Part shown: positions 1 to 6,162 of the stretch, piece after piece
Layout of the letters: each line of letters begins with the position of its first letter
Numbering within the stretch: position 1 is the first letter of the stretch
Assembly (NCBI GenBank): GCA_937891325.1
Contig: CALAFU010000064.1
Location: 1-6,162, forward strand
Origin: an uncultured Candidatus Melainabacteria bacterium
Lineage (GTDB): Bacteria > Cyanobacteriota > Vampirovibrionia > Gastranaerophilales > Gastranaerophilaceae
Direction of reading: 5' to 3'
Length of the DNA stretch: 6,162 nucleotides
Position numbers and translations under genes: made by a program
Notes under the pieces: model-generated
What the model saw: only the letters and a program-made list of their open reading frames with translations
What the model was told of the DNA's origin: nothing
The model's database searches: none

Positions 1-1706
1 AAGAGCAAAAACAATTAGTAACATCAATTTCAGTGTCTAATCTTTCAATGAAAGATGATGGAATTTTTGTTGTAAGCACAAACTTTTTACCAGAAAATAA
101 AGACAAACTAAAAGAAGAAATTTTTGCAGAAATTGAAAATATTAAAAAACAAGGAATTACCCAAGAGGAATTAACAACAGCAAAAAATATTACAGAAAGA
201 GATACTCACTATGCAAGAGAATCTGTTTCTAATATTGCATCAGAAATGGGCTATACAGTCGTATTGACAGGCAATCCTAAAGATTATGACAATTACCTAA
301 AAGGTATTGAAAATGTTACAACTGACGATGTGAAAAGAGTTGCTAATAAGTACTTAGGTCAAAATAATTGTGCTATTTCGATTGTTTTACCAAAAAATTC
401 TCAAATTTCAGCTAAAAAGCAAGAGGTTACTCAAAATAAAAATCATAGTGCAAAATTAGTAAAATCGGCTTATAACACTGATAAATACACTTTAGATAAT
501 GGTGCAACATTGTTAGTAAACAAGCACAAAAATAATGATATTGTCGCAATCGCAATTAGAGCAAAGGGTGGCGAATTTTTAGAAAAGAAAATTGGTTCAG
601 CTGATTTAATGGCAAGTGTGATGATGAAGGGTACAAAAAAATATTCTCAAATTGAGTTGTCACAAATATTGGAAGAAAACGGAATAAATATTTCACCTTC
701 TTCTGGAGCTGATTATTTTTCAGTAAATGTTTTAACTACAAAGCAACAATTGCCACTAACTTTGAGCTTGTTAAATGAAGTTATCAACAATGCAAAATTT
801 GATGATTACGAAATTGAAAAAACTAAAAAGACAATGCTACAAGCAATCAAAGCTAAGCGTGATGTACCATTAAGCCGTGCATTAGAAAATTATAGAACTG
901 CGATTTATGAAGGTTCTGTATATTCAAACACTTCAAAAGTTTTAGAAAAAAACATTTCAAAAGTACAAAGAAATGATATTGTAGATTTTTACAATACAAT
1001 TTTCTACCCTAAAAACTTGGTTATTTCTGTAAATGGTGACGTGAACGAGCAAGATATTATCAATGAAATGTCAGAAATGTTTAAGGGTACAAATGGCAAA
1101 GTGTTTAATTATAAAGCTTACGCAAACACAATAAAATCGCAAACTCAACCAAAAATTGTTAGAGATGAAATAAAAGACTTGCAAACTTCTTGGGTTATTT
1201 TAGGCTGGCAAACAGACGGAAATACTAATTTGAAAGATTTTGCAACTCTTCAAGTTATTGATTCTTTTATGGGTACAGGCATGAGCTCTCGTTTGTTTAG
1301 ACATTTGAGAGAACAAATGGGGCTTGCTTACCAAATCGGAACAGGATTTTCACCTAACGTGCTAAAAGGTGCATTTACAATGTACATTGGTACAAATCCT
1401 GCAACTGCACAACTTTCAAAAGATAAAATGTTAAAAGAAATGGAAACTTTAAAACGAGAATTTGTCGGTGAAAAAGAACTTCAGTGTGCAAAAGATCAAT
1501 TAATCGGACATTTTGTTTTAGCACTAGAAACAAATCTAGATAAGGCTTCCGGACTTGCATTGTATGAAACAACAGGACGCGGTTTTGACTTTGTTGAAAA
1601 ATATACAAACTTAATTCAAAGTGTGACACCGTCTGATATAATGGAAGTTGCAAATAAATATTTTAATAACAATTACGTAGAATCTATTGTTGATAAGGCT
1701 AAGTAA
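1..1706 (+). CDS. M16 family zinc metallopeptidase (pitrilysin/insulinase-like), 5'-truncated by window edge
   Basis: The frame is open to the left edge (first full codon at 3), so the true start lies outside. The GTG at 33 is internal: the codons before it read EQKQLVTSIS, which is still family sequence. The 567 visible residues hold the end of one M16 half and a complete second half, separated near 430-480. Two-half M16 proteins usually run to about 850-950 residues, so roughly 300 are missing, including the expected HxxEH zinc site and any signal peptide. In the second half the position of HxxEH reads DLMAS (603-617), ahead of the family-like MMKGT, so this half is non-catalytic. It does keep the Arg (1308-1310) and Tyr (1329-1331), seven residues apart in LREQMGLAY, that bind substrate in this family. 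Both halves end on a similar VANKY segment (about 345 and 1645), a trace of internal duplication. Likely role: degradation of peptides or small proteins; the substrate and cell compartment cannot be told. Confident of the family. Confidence 0.9.
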   Translation, partial: EQKQLVTSISVSNLSMKDDGIFVVSTNFLPENKDKLKEEIFAEIENIKKQGITQEELTTAKNITERDTHYARESVSNIASEMGYTVVLTGNPKDYDNYLKGIENVTTDDVKRVANKYLGQNNCAISIVLPKNSQISAKKQEVTQNKNHSAKLVKSAYNTDKYTLDNGATLLVNKHKNNDIVAIAIRAKGGEFLEKKIGSADLMASVMMKGTKKYSQIELSQILEENGINISPSSGADYFSVNVLTTKQQLPLTLSLLNEVINNAKFDDYEIEKTKKTMLQAIKAKRDVPLSRALENYRTAIYEGSVYSNTSKVLEKNISKVQRNDIVDFYNTIFYPKNLVISVNGDVNEQDIINEMSEMFKGTNGKVFNYKAYANTIKSQTQPKIVRDEIKDLQTSWVILGWQTDGNTNLKDFATLQVIDSFMGTGMSSRLFRHLREQMGLAYQIGTGFSPNVLKGAFTMYIGTNPATAQLSKDKMLKEMETLKREFVGEKELQCAKDQLIGHFVLALETNLDKASGLALYETTGRGFDFVEKYTNLIQSVTPSDIMEVANKYFNNNYVESIVDKAK

Positions 1707-4087
1707 TGGATAGTGAACAAGTTGAAAAAATCCGACAAGCCGTAGAAATTGAAGAAAAATATGGTTATATTGATATTCAAGGACGTACAAAACCGTTTTC
1801 AAAGTTTATCAAGTCGGAAATAACAGCTGAATACAAAAAAACTAAAAGCCCAAAATGGCAAGTGCTTATTGAGGCTTTTGAACGCTATCCAATGGAGTCT
1901 ATGCCGATTAGACGTAAGATTTTGACTCGTTTTCGTGCGGTAATGCATCAAGAGCTTAACCCGAAAAAAGAGGAGCAAGAGGTTAATATTGAAAAGAAAT
2001 TGCCTAATGAGTGCGATGTAACCTATGTTAAAGGTGTAGGTCCAAAAGTCGGCTACTTGTTGAATAAGTTGAATGTATATACGGCAAACGATTTATTGTA
2101 TTACTTCCCAAAACGTCATATAGATTATTCTGGAAGAACGATGATAAAGTCGCTTAAAGAGGGTGAAACAACTACAATTTTTGGGTATATAAAATCCTCT
2201 CAAGCCTTTACGACAAAGAATAACTTAGGTGTAGTAAAAGTTAAAATAGCAGATGAAAGCGGGTCTATTGAATTAAGTTTCTTTCAAGCAAAATCTAACC
2301 GTTTTATTTTAGAACGTACTAAAGCTCAGTTCCCTGTTGCTGCAGGAATTATGGTGTCTGGCGAGGTTAAACTGAACAAGTTTAATATGCAATTGACTAT
2401 TGACAAGCCGTCTTATTCAATAATTGCGGACGATATCTTTGATAATTCAAATTTGAATTTGGGCAGAATTGTTCCTGTTTATCCTTTGAGCGAAAGTTTG
2501 AATATGAAAACTTTGCGACGAGCTATTTATAATGCATTGAATACGTTTAAATATACAATAAAAACAGTTATTCCTGATTATTTACGTAATAAATATAATA
2601 TAATGGACAAAGCTGATGCGGTTATGCAGATGCATTTTCCTGAAACGATGGAGAAACTAGAACAAGCAAGGTTTTCTTTAGTTTTTGAGGAATTTTTTAT
2701 TTCTCAAGTTAAATTGGCACTTTTAAGAGAACAAAATAAAAACAAGCATAATTCTGTTCATTTTAAAGTTGATGAAAACGGGCTTGTGATGAATTTTATT
2801 AAAGGTTTGCCATTTACGTTAACCCACGCGCAGATGAATGCAGTGAATGAAATTTTGAACGATTTGCAATCTGATGAGCCAATGCAAAGGCTTTTGCAAG
2901 GTGACGTTGGTAGCGGTAAAACTGTTGTTGCGTGTATAATGCTTCTTGCCGCTGTTGAATGTGGTTATCAAGGCGCATTAATGGCACCGACTGAAATTCT
3001 AGCACAACAACACTACAACAATTTGTTAAATTGGCTAACTCCTTTAGGTTTGCATGTTGGCTTATTCTTGGGCTCAAATCGTAAAAAAGTTCGCGAGATG
3101 ATGGAAACTGATATTAGAAATGGTCAAACACACATTGCTGTTGGTACTCACGCGCTTATTCAAGATAATGTTGAATTTGCAAACTTGGGCGCGATTGTAA
3201 TTGATGAACAACACCGTTTTGGTGTAAAACAACGCTTAAACTTGCGCAAAAAGGCTCAATCTCCACAAGTTCTAACAATGACAGCAACACCAATTCCAAG
3301 AACTTTAGCGCTTTCTGTTCATGGTGATATGGATTTAACAATTATTGATGAACTCCCAAAAGGCAGAAAACCAATTAAAACCGAACTTTGTAATTCTAAA
3401 AAACAAATTTATAACTTGCTAAGACGAGAAATAGATGCAGGACGTCAAGCTTATGTTGTATATCCGCTTATTGAAGAAAGTGAAACATTATCCGCAAAAG
3501 CAGCAACTATCGAGGCTGAAAATTTGCAACAAAATGTATTTCCAGAATATAAAATAGGACTTTTGCATGGCAAATTAAAAAATGACGAAAAAGAAAAAGT
3601 TATGCGAGACTTTAAAGATGGTAAGTATAACATTTTGGTTGCAACAACAGTTGTTGAAGTTGGTGTAGATGTTCCAAATGCGACAGTTATTGTTATTGAA
3701 AATGCTGAACGCTTTGGCTTATCTCAATTACACCAATTGAGAGGACGTGTAGGACGTTCTGATTTGCAATCATATTGCGTTCTTTCGTCTTTGACTCGAA
3801 ATCCGGAAACTAGAGCCAGATTGGAAATTATGGAGCAAACAAACGACGGTTTTGTTATTGCAGAAAAGGATTTAGAACTTAGAGGACCCGGGGAATTTTT
3901 AGGTACTCGTCAAAGTGGTTTGCCTGATATGGTTGTCGCTGATATTGTAAAAGATACAAAAATTCTAGAAATGGCACGAAGTGAAGCTATTAATTTTGTT
4001 AAAGAACACAATATTGACGATTATCCACTACTTAAAAATGCGGATAATTTGCAATCTGTGAGCAATTTAGACTTGTTATCATCTTAA
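1706..4087 (+). CDS. recG: ATP-dependent DNA helicase RecG
   Basis: RecG is a cytoplasmic superfamily 2 helicase that remodels stalled replication forks and branch-migrates Holliday junctions and D- or R-loops. Visible parts of this 793-residue protein, in order: an N-terminal extension (1-100); a wedge/OB domain opening with GVGPK (110-114) and the DLLYYFPKRH stretch; a Q-motif glutamine (Q376); Walker A GDVGSGKT (399-406); the DEQH box (500-503); TATPIPRT (526-533); QLRGRVGR (677-684); and the RecG-specific C-terminal LRGPGEFLGTRQSG (725-738). All motor motifs are intact, so the enzyme should be active. It is about 100 residues longer than E. coli RecG, all of the excess at the N-terminus, as in cyanobacterial and Thermotoga RecG. 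The ATG shares a base with the upstream stop (TAATG), and the weak AAGG at 1695-1698 is the only Shine-Dalgarno-like sequence, so translational coupling to the peptidase gene is likely. The next in-frame Met would cut into the extension. Confidence 0.97.
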   Translation: MDSEQVEKIRQAVEIEEKYGYIDIQGRTKPFSKFIKSEITAEYKKTKSPKWQVLIEAFERYPMESMPIRRKILTRFRAVMHQELNPKKEEQEVNIEKKLPNECDVTYVKGVGPKVGYLLNKLNVYTANDLLYYFPKRHIDYSGRTMIKSLKEGETTTIFGYIKSSQAFTTKNNLGVVKVKIADESGSIELSFFQAKSNRFILERTKAQFPVAAGIMVSGEVKLNKFNMQLTIDKPSYSIIADDIFDNSNLNLGRIVPVYPLSESLNMKTLRRAIYNALNTFKYTIKTVIPDYLRNKYNIMDKADAVMQMHFPETMEKLEQARFSLVFEEFFISQVKLALLREQNKNKHNSVHFKVDENGLVMNFIKGLPFTLTHAQMNAVNEILNDLQSDEPMQRLLQGDVGSGKTVVACIMLLAAVECGYQGALMAPTEILAQQHYNNLLNWLTPLGLHVGLFLGSNRKKVREMMETDIRNGQTHIAVGTHALIQDNVEFANLGAIVIDEQHRFGVKQRLNLRKKAQSPQVLTMTATPIPRTLALSVHGDMDLTIIDELPKGRKPIKTELCNSKKQIYNLLRREIDAGRQAYVVYPLIEESETLSAKAATIEAENLQQNVFPEYKIGLLHGKLKNDEKEKVMRDFKDGKYNILVATTVVEVGVDVPNATVIVIENAERFGLSQLHQLRGRVGRSDLQSYCVLSSLTRNPETRARLEIMEQTNDGFVIAEKDLELRGPGEFLGTRQSGLPDMVVADIVKDTKILEMARSEAINFVKEHNIDDYPLLKNADNLQSVSNLDLLSS

Positions 4088-5452
4088 TTATAGATTTTCA
4101 GCGTTAAAGAAATTAATTCCGCCTAATGCTTGATACAAGTTAATCATAGCGATAAGCTCGTTTACTTTTAGCGAAACTACTTGCTGTTCTGTCACAAGTT
4201 CAATTTCTTTTTGGTATAACGAATTTAATCTGTCTGCAATGCCTAATTGTTCTTTCTTTTGCATTAACATTGATTCAACCTTGCTCAAAGCATATCTATC
4301 ATTTGCGATTGAATATTTGCCATTGATAGATTTTAAGGTATACAAGGCATCATTTGTTTCTTGAATAGATTTTAAAAGAGTTTTGTCGTAATGTTCTAAT
4401 GCGATTTTGTATTCATCTTTTTGTAATTTTAAAAGTTGAATTTTCTTTCCGCCCATAAATAAATCCCAAGTTGGTGCTATTGCAAGATTTGCAAGGAATG
4501 TATTTGAGCTAGAAAGGCTATAAGCGTTAAAACCTAAGTTGCCAACAAGATTGAATTTAGGCAACAATTCACGTCTTGCAACCTTTACATCAATACCAAT
4601 TTTTTCAAGGTTCAATTCTGATTTTACGTTGTCTGGACGTGAAGTTAGAATGCTTGTGCTAATTTCTTTTGGAATCGCAACTTTAGCTTTTATATCGTTA
4701 TAATTTGTTCTTGATATATCTTGAAAACTTCTGTCAGCAAGAATTACGCTCATTTGATTTTTTAGAACATCTTGCTTTTCTAATAAATTATTTAATTCTT
4801 CCTCTAAATAAGTTAAAGATTTCTTTTCAGTAATTACTTGATTGATATTTGCAGTACCTGCGTTGTATTTCTTTTCAATTGCACTAACGACTGCTTTTTG
4901 AGTGTTGATTAATTCTTTTTGCAATTCAATAAGTTTATCGACTTTAATTAAATTATAATAATCTGATGCAAATGCAGATGTCATTGAGATATAAACAGTC
5001 TTTTCATCTTGTTGCATAGCTTCAAATTTTTTCTTGTATGCTTTTGTTTTTAAGTGATTTTTGCCCCAAATATCAATTTCATAGCTTAATGTTAAAGGTA
5101 ATAAAAATTGAGTTTCTGTGAAATCTGGAATTGTAATATCACCAAAAACTTCATCTGAAGATCTAAAAGTTTGCTTGATGTTGCCGTTAAATCCAATGTG
5201 TGGAAGTTCATCAGCAAGTGATATTTTTACTAACTTTTGAGCTTCACTAACTTTTATAGAGGTTGCTTTTAAATCATTGTTATTTTTATAAACTGTGTTT
5301 AAGTTTGCAAGTAGATTGTAATCATTAAAATTTTGCCAAAATGGAATGTTTACATATCCATATCTATAATTATTTGCATCAACTTTTGCAAGAGCAACAT
5401 TGTATGTGCTACAAAATAAAATTGCTATTAAAAGGCTTAAAATCTTTTTCAT
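4088..5452 (-). CDS. TolC/NodT-family outer-membrane efflux channel protein
   Basis: The product is 454 residues, a normal length for the family. It should form a trimeric outer-membrane barrel with a periplasmic alpha-helical tunnel, exporting substrates for an inner-membrane pump and adaptor. It begins with a signal peptide: MKK, a hydrophobic core at about 4-14, and an ALA cleavage motif after residue 22. Two outer-membrane-efflux repeats follow. The first has the hallmark YEIDIWGK (124-131), then long helices. The second has SRPDNVKSEL (271-280), VARRELLPKFN (291-301) and WDLFMGG (329-335), and the protein ends on the typical QALGG (441-445). These motifs resemble the RND-type NodT/OprM branch, whose members are often lipoproteins. 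Here Cys14 lacks a good lipobox (Phe precedes it), so signal peptidase I processing looks likelier. A good ribosome site fixes the start. The gene faces marR across a shared control region and abuts recG tail to tail. Exported substrate unknown. Confidence 0.93.
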   Translation of the reverse strand: MKKILSLLIAILFCSTYNVALAKVDANNYRYGYVNIPFWQNFNDYNLLANLNTVYKNNNDLKATSIKVSEAQKLVKISLADELPHIGFNGNIKQTFRSSDEVFGDITIPDFTETQFLLPLTLSYEIDIWGKNHLKTKAYKKKFEAMQQDEKTVYISMTSAFASDYYNLIKVDKLIELQKELINTQKAVVSAIEKKYNAGTANINQVITEKKSLTYLEEELNNLLEKQDVLKNQMSVILADRSFQDISRTNYNDIKAKVAIPKEISTSILTSRPDNVKSELNLEKIGIDVKVARRELLPKFNLVGNLGFNAYSLSSSNTFLANLAIAPTWDLFMGGKKIQLLKLQKDEYKIALEHYDKTLLKSIQETNDALYTLKSINGKYSIANDRYALSKVESMLMQKKEQLGIADRLNSLYQKEIELVTEQQVVSLKVNELIAMINLYQALGGINFFNAENL

Positions 5453-5456
5453 AATA

Positions 5457-5462
5457 TCTCCT
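5457..5462 (-). promoter_or_regulatory. Ribosome binding site of the TolC-family gene
   Basis: On the minus strand this reads AGGAGA, a near-consensus Shine-Dalgarno sequence four bases before the ATG at 5452. It supports that start, as does the signal peptide that begins there. Confidence 0.8.
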
Positions 5463-5465
5463 ATT

Positions 5466-5481
5466 TGTTATTATGATAACA
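5466..5481. promoter_or_regulatory. Candidate MarR operator 1, next to the TolC-family gene
   Basis: TGTTATTATGATAACA is a perfect inverted repeat: 6-bp arms TGTTAT/ATAACA around TATG. It shares 12 of 14 inner bases with the second palindrome at 5564-5579 in the same orientation. Its size and symmetry suit a MarR dimer. It sits four bases upstream of the ribosome binding site and covers the predicted -10 of the TolC-family gene, so a bound repressor should block initiation. The palindrome and repeat are seen directly; binding by the adjacent MarR is inferred. Confidence 0.6.
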
Positions 5482-5499
5482 CAAAAAACAGAAATGCAA
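5473..5499 (-). promoter_or_regulatory. Predicted promoter of the TolC-family gene
   Basis: On the minus strand there is a -35-like TTGCAT (5499-5494), a 15-bp spacer, and a -10 TATCAT (5478-5473) that differs from TATAAT at one base. TGT stands directly before the -10, forming an extended -10 (TGn), which may offset the short spacer. Transcription would start near 5466, giving a very short leader that still includes AGGAGA. An alternative is TTGCAA (5550-5545) with TACTAT (5526-5521), 18 bp apart, starting near 5514. In that case operator 1 would lie downstream of the start and act as a roadblock. Confidence 0.45.
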
Positions 5500-5542
5500 T
5501 AACTTATAAAACAAGATTTTATAGTATTTATTAAAAATAACC

Positions 5543-5552
5543 TATTGCAATA
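5543..5552. repeat. Palindrome TATTGCAATA at the centre of the divergent region
   Basis: A perfect 10-bp palindrome. Its core TTGCAA reads the same on both strands, so it can serve as a -35 element in either direction. The right half, TGCAATA, recurs as a direct repeat at 5495-5501, over the other predicted -35. It could be a further protein site or simply a shared -35. Confidence 0.4.
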
Positions 5553-5572
5553 TTTTTATATTGAGTTATTAT
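5545..5572 (+). promoter_or_regulatory. Predicted promoter of the marR operon
   Basis: -35 TTGCAA (5545-5550, four of six consensus bases), a 16-bp spacer, and -10 TATTAT (5567-5572, five of six). Transcription would begin near 5579, leaving a leader of about 19 bases that carries the GGAAGG ribosome site. The -10 lies inside operator 2, which predicts autorepression. Confidence 0.5.
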
Positions 5573-5579
5573 AGTAACT
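5564..5579. promoter_or_regulatory. Candidate MarR operator 2, at the marR promoter
   Basis: AGTTATTATAGTAACT has perfect 5-bp arms, AGTTA and TAACT, around the six bases TTATAG. With operator 1 it defines WGTTA-TTATRR-TAACW, centred 98 bp apart. It covers the marR -10 completely. A repressor of its own operon binding here is the usual MarR arrangement; binding by this MarR is inferred. Confidence 0.6.
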
Positions 5580-5582
5580 AAT

Positions 5583-5588
5583 GGAAGG
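5583..5588 (+). promoter_or_regulatory. Ribosome binding site that selects the TTG start of marR
   Basis: GGAAGG lies nine bases before the TTG at 5598. An in-frame TAA at 5589-5591 rules out any start further upstream, and no ATG or GTG occurs near the N-terminus of the family domain, so TTG is the best start. The rare initiator may keep repressor levels low. Confidence 0.7.
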
Positions 5589-5597
5589 TAAGTAATT

Positions 5598-6035
5598 TTG
5601 CTAAAAGAAGTTTTTACAAAAATTATAGGCGATTCAATCGTTCAAGCAGGACGTGCTGTTAAGGTTTATATGCTTGATGTTTTTGCGAAGCAAAATTATG
5701 AAATTACACCAGAACAATTTGTTGTTTTGAGTATGTTGAGTGAAGACTCTTTACTTTACCAAAATAAATTGTGTGAAGAATTGCATAAAGATAAATCAAA
5801 TATGACTCGCATTTTATCTGTTTTGGAAGAAAAAGGTTTGATAGAAAAAATTCAAGCGACAGAAAATAAAAAGCAAGTGAATAAGATTAAAATTACATCT
5901 AAAGGTAAAGAGGTTAGAGATAAAATTACACCTCAAATAGAAGCCTCTCGCGAAAAATACTTAGATGGAATTTCTCAAGATGAAATGTACACTTGCATAA
6001 AAGTTTTAAGTAAAATACAAGAAAATTTAACATAA
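5598..6035 (+). CDS. MarR-family winged helix-turn-helix transcriptional regulator
   Basis: The product is 145 residues, the usual MarR size. These are cytoplasmic dimers that bind short palindromes and let go when a small ligand or oxidant binds. N-terminal dimerisation helices (about 1-35) are followed by the ITPEQFVVLSML helix, the helix-turn-helix with recognition helix KSNMTRILSVLEEKGLIEKI (about 66-85), a wing at 86-98 leading into KITSKGKE, and a C-terminal dimerisation helix (about 112-142). The wing's usual DxR appears as E89-N-K91, conserving charge but not identity. Two cysteines (59 and 133) are present, but nothing shows they sense redox state. It starts with TTG. Context argues for a local repressor: a divergent efflux-channel gene, twin palindromes over both promoters, and a co-transcribed downstream gene. 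The family call is firm; the regulated genes are inferred and the ligand is unknown. Confidence 0.93.
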   Translation: MLKEVFTKIIGDSIVQAGRAVKVYMLDVFAKQNYEITPEQFVVLSMLSEDSLLYQNKLCEELHKDKSNMTRILSVLEEKGLIEKIQATENKKQVNKIKITSKGKEVRDKITPQIEASREKYLDGISQDEMYTCIKVLSKIQENLT

Positions 6036-6039
6036 AGGA
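6036..6039 (+). promoter_or_regulatory. Ribosome binding site of the gene after marR
   Basis: AGGA directly follows the marR stop codon and lies eight bases before the ATG at 6048. It supports a real gene start and co-transcription with marR, since no promoter fits in the 12-base gap. Confidence 0.65.
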
Positions 6040-6047
6040 ATTAGAAT

Positions 6048-6162
6048 ATGACAAAAAAGCCGAAAGATATTTTTGAACAAGAAGCAAGAATTAGATTAAA
6101 AGCCCGTAAGGCAAGAAAAAGAAAAAAACTATTAGTAAAATTTACTAAAAAAAGAGTTATAC
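6048..6162 (+). CDS. Start of an unidentified gene with a very basic N-terminus, 3'-truncated; possible efflux adaptor
   Basis: The first 38 codons are visible and the frame is open to the right edge. The ATG has a good ribosome site and follows marR by 12 bases, so it is probably the second gene of the marR operon. Seventeen of the 38 residues are Lys or Arg against three acidic ones, mostly in KARKARKRKK (18-27) and the stretch after it. No hydrophobic segment has appeared by the edge. A basic cytoplasmic tail ahead of a single membrane anchor would suit a membrane-fusion protein of the EmrA/HlyD type, often encoded between a MarR gene and a pump gene. A nucleic-acid-binding or ribosome-associated protein could begin the same way. 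The sequence alone does not identify the family. Confidence 0.4.
   Translation, partial: MTKKPKDIFEQEARIRLKARKARKRKKLLVKFTKKRVI

Noticed and set aside
33..35. GTG as the true start of the M16 gene
   Set aside because: Upstream in-frame codons continue conserved family sequence to the edge, there is no ribosome site before it, and starting there would split the M16 fold mid-domain.
1375..3633. Minus-strand open frames of 60-92 codons at 1375-1653, 1611-1802, 2814-3077, 3156-3341 and 3451-3633
   Set aside because: All lie opposite well-supported M16 and RecG coding sequence, show no recognisable domain and have no supporting context, so they are antisense shadows.
4071..4140. Inverted repeat ACTTGTTATCA (4071-4081) with TGATACAAGT (4131-4140) spanning the recG/efflux junction, as a bidirectional terminator
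   Set aside because: The arms pair only with a bulge, the loop is about 49 bases, the stem is AT-rich and no T-tract follows. The arms are also coding sequence, so chance is likely.
5494..5505. Third operator half-site (minus strand AGTTATTGCAT) between the two palindromes
   Set aside because: Only one arm matches and the partner TAACW is absent at the right distance. Such AT-rich half-sites are expected by chance here.
5581..5595. Four-codon reading frame ATG-GAA-GGT-AAG-TAA just before marR, as a leader peptide
   Set aside because: It has no ribosome site of its own, and its bases are the GGAAGG ribosome site of marR. No attenuator-like hairpins follow.

Overview
The window is strongly AT-rich, densely coded DNA from a bacterium using the standard code (tryptophan is TGG and no gene needs in-frame TGA to be read). 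A TolC-family outer-membrane channel with a signal peptide points to a diderm. RecG carries an extra N-terminal domain of about 100 residues whose pattern recalls the extension on cyanobacterial RecG. Together with the low GC, this makes a non-photosynthetic cyanobacterial relative (Gastranaerophilales/'Melainabacteria') my best guess. That assignment rests on remembered family patterns, not on a search.

Layout. Positions 1-1706 (+) hold the last 567 codons of an M16 (pitrilysin/insulinase-like) zinc metallopeptidase whose start lies left of the window. It overlaps by one base (TAATG) the start of recG (1706-4087, +), a complete ATP-dependent branch-migration helicase. Tail to tail with recG, with no base between the two stop codons, lies a TolC/NodT-type outer-membrane efflux protein (4088-5452, -). 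A 145-bp divergent regulatory region (5453-5597) separates it from a MarR-family repressor gene (5598-6035, +). Twelve bases after that gene, the first 38 codons of another gene run off the right edge. Its very basic start would suit a cytoplasmic tail ahead of a membrane anchor.

How they fit together. The right half looks like a regulated efflux locus: a MarR repressor, an outer-membrane channel transcribed divergently, and a downstream gene in the marR operon that may encode an inner-membrane component such as a membrane-fusion (EmrA/HlyD-like) protein; that last identity is inference. The divergent region holds two almost identical 16-bp palindromes (WGTTA-N6-TAACW, with spacers TTATGA and TTATAG). 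One lies next to each gene, and each covers a predicted -10 hexamer in the same register. This supports one MarR dimer species switching both promoters. The left half (M16 peptidase and recG) is housekeeping-type content, probably unrelated to efflux.

I see no tRNA, rRNA, CRISPR array, insertion sequence or phage feature. No clearly novel system is visible. The most informative signal is the paired operator architecture at 5466-5579.
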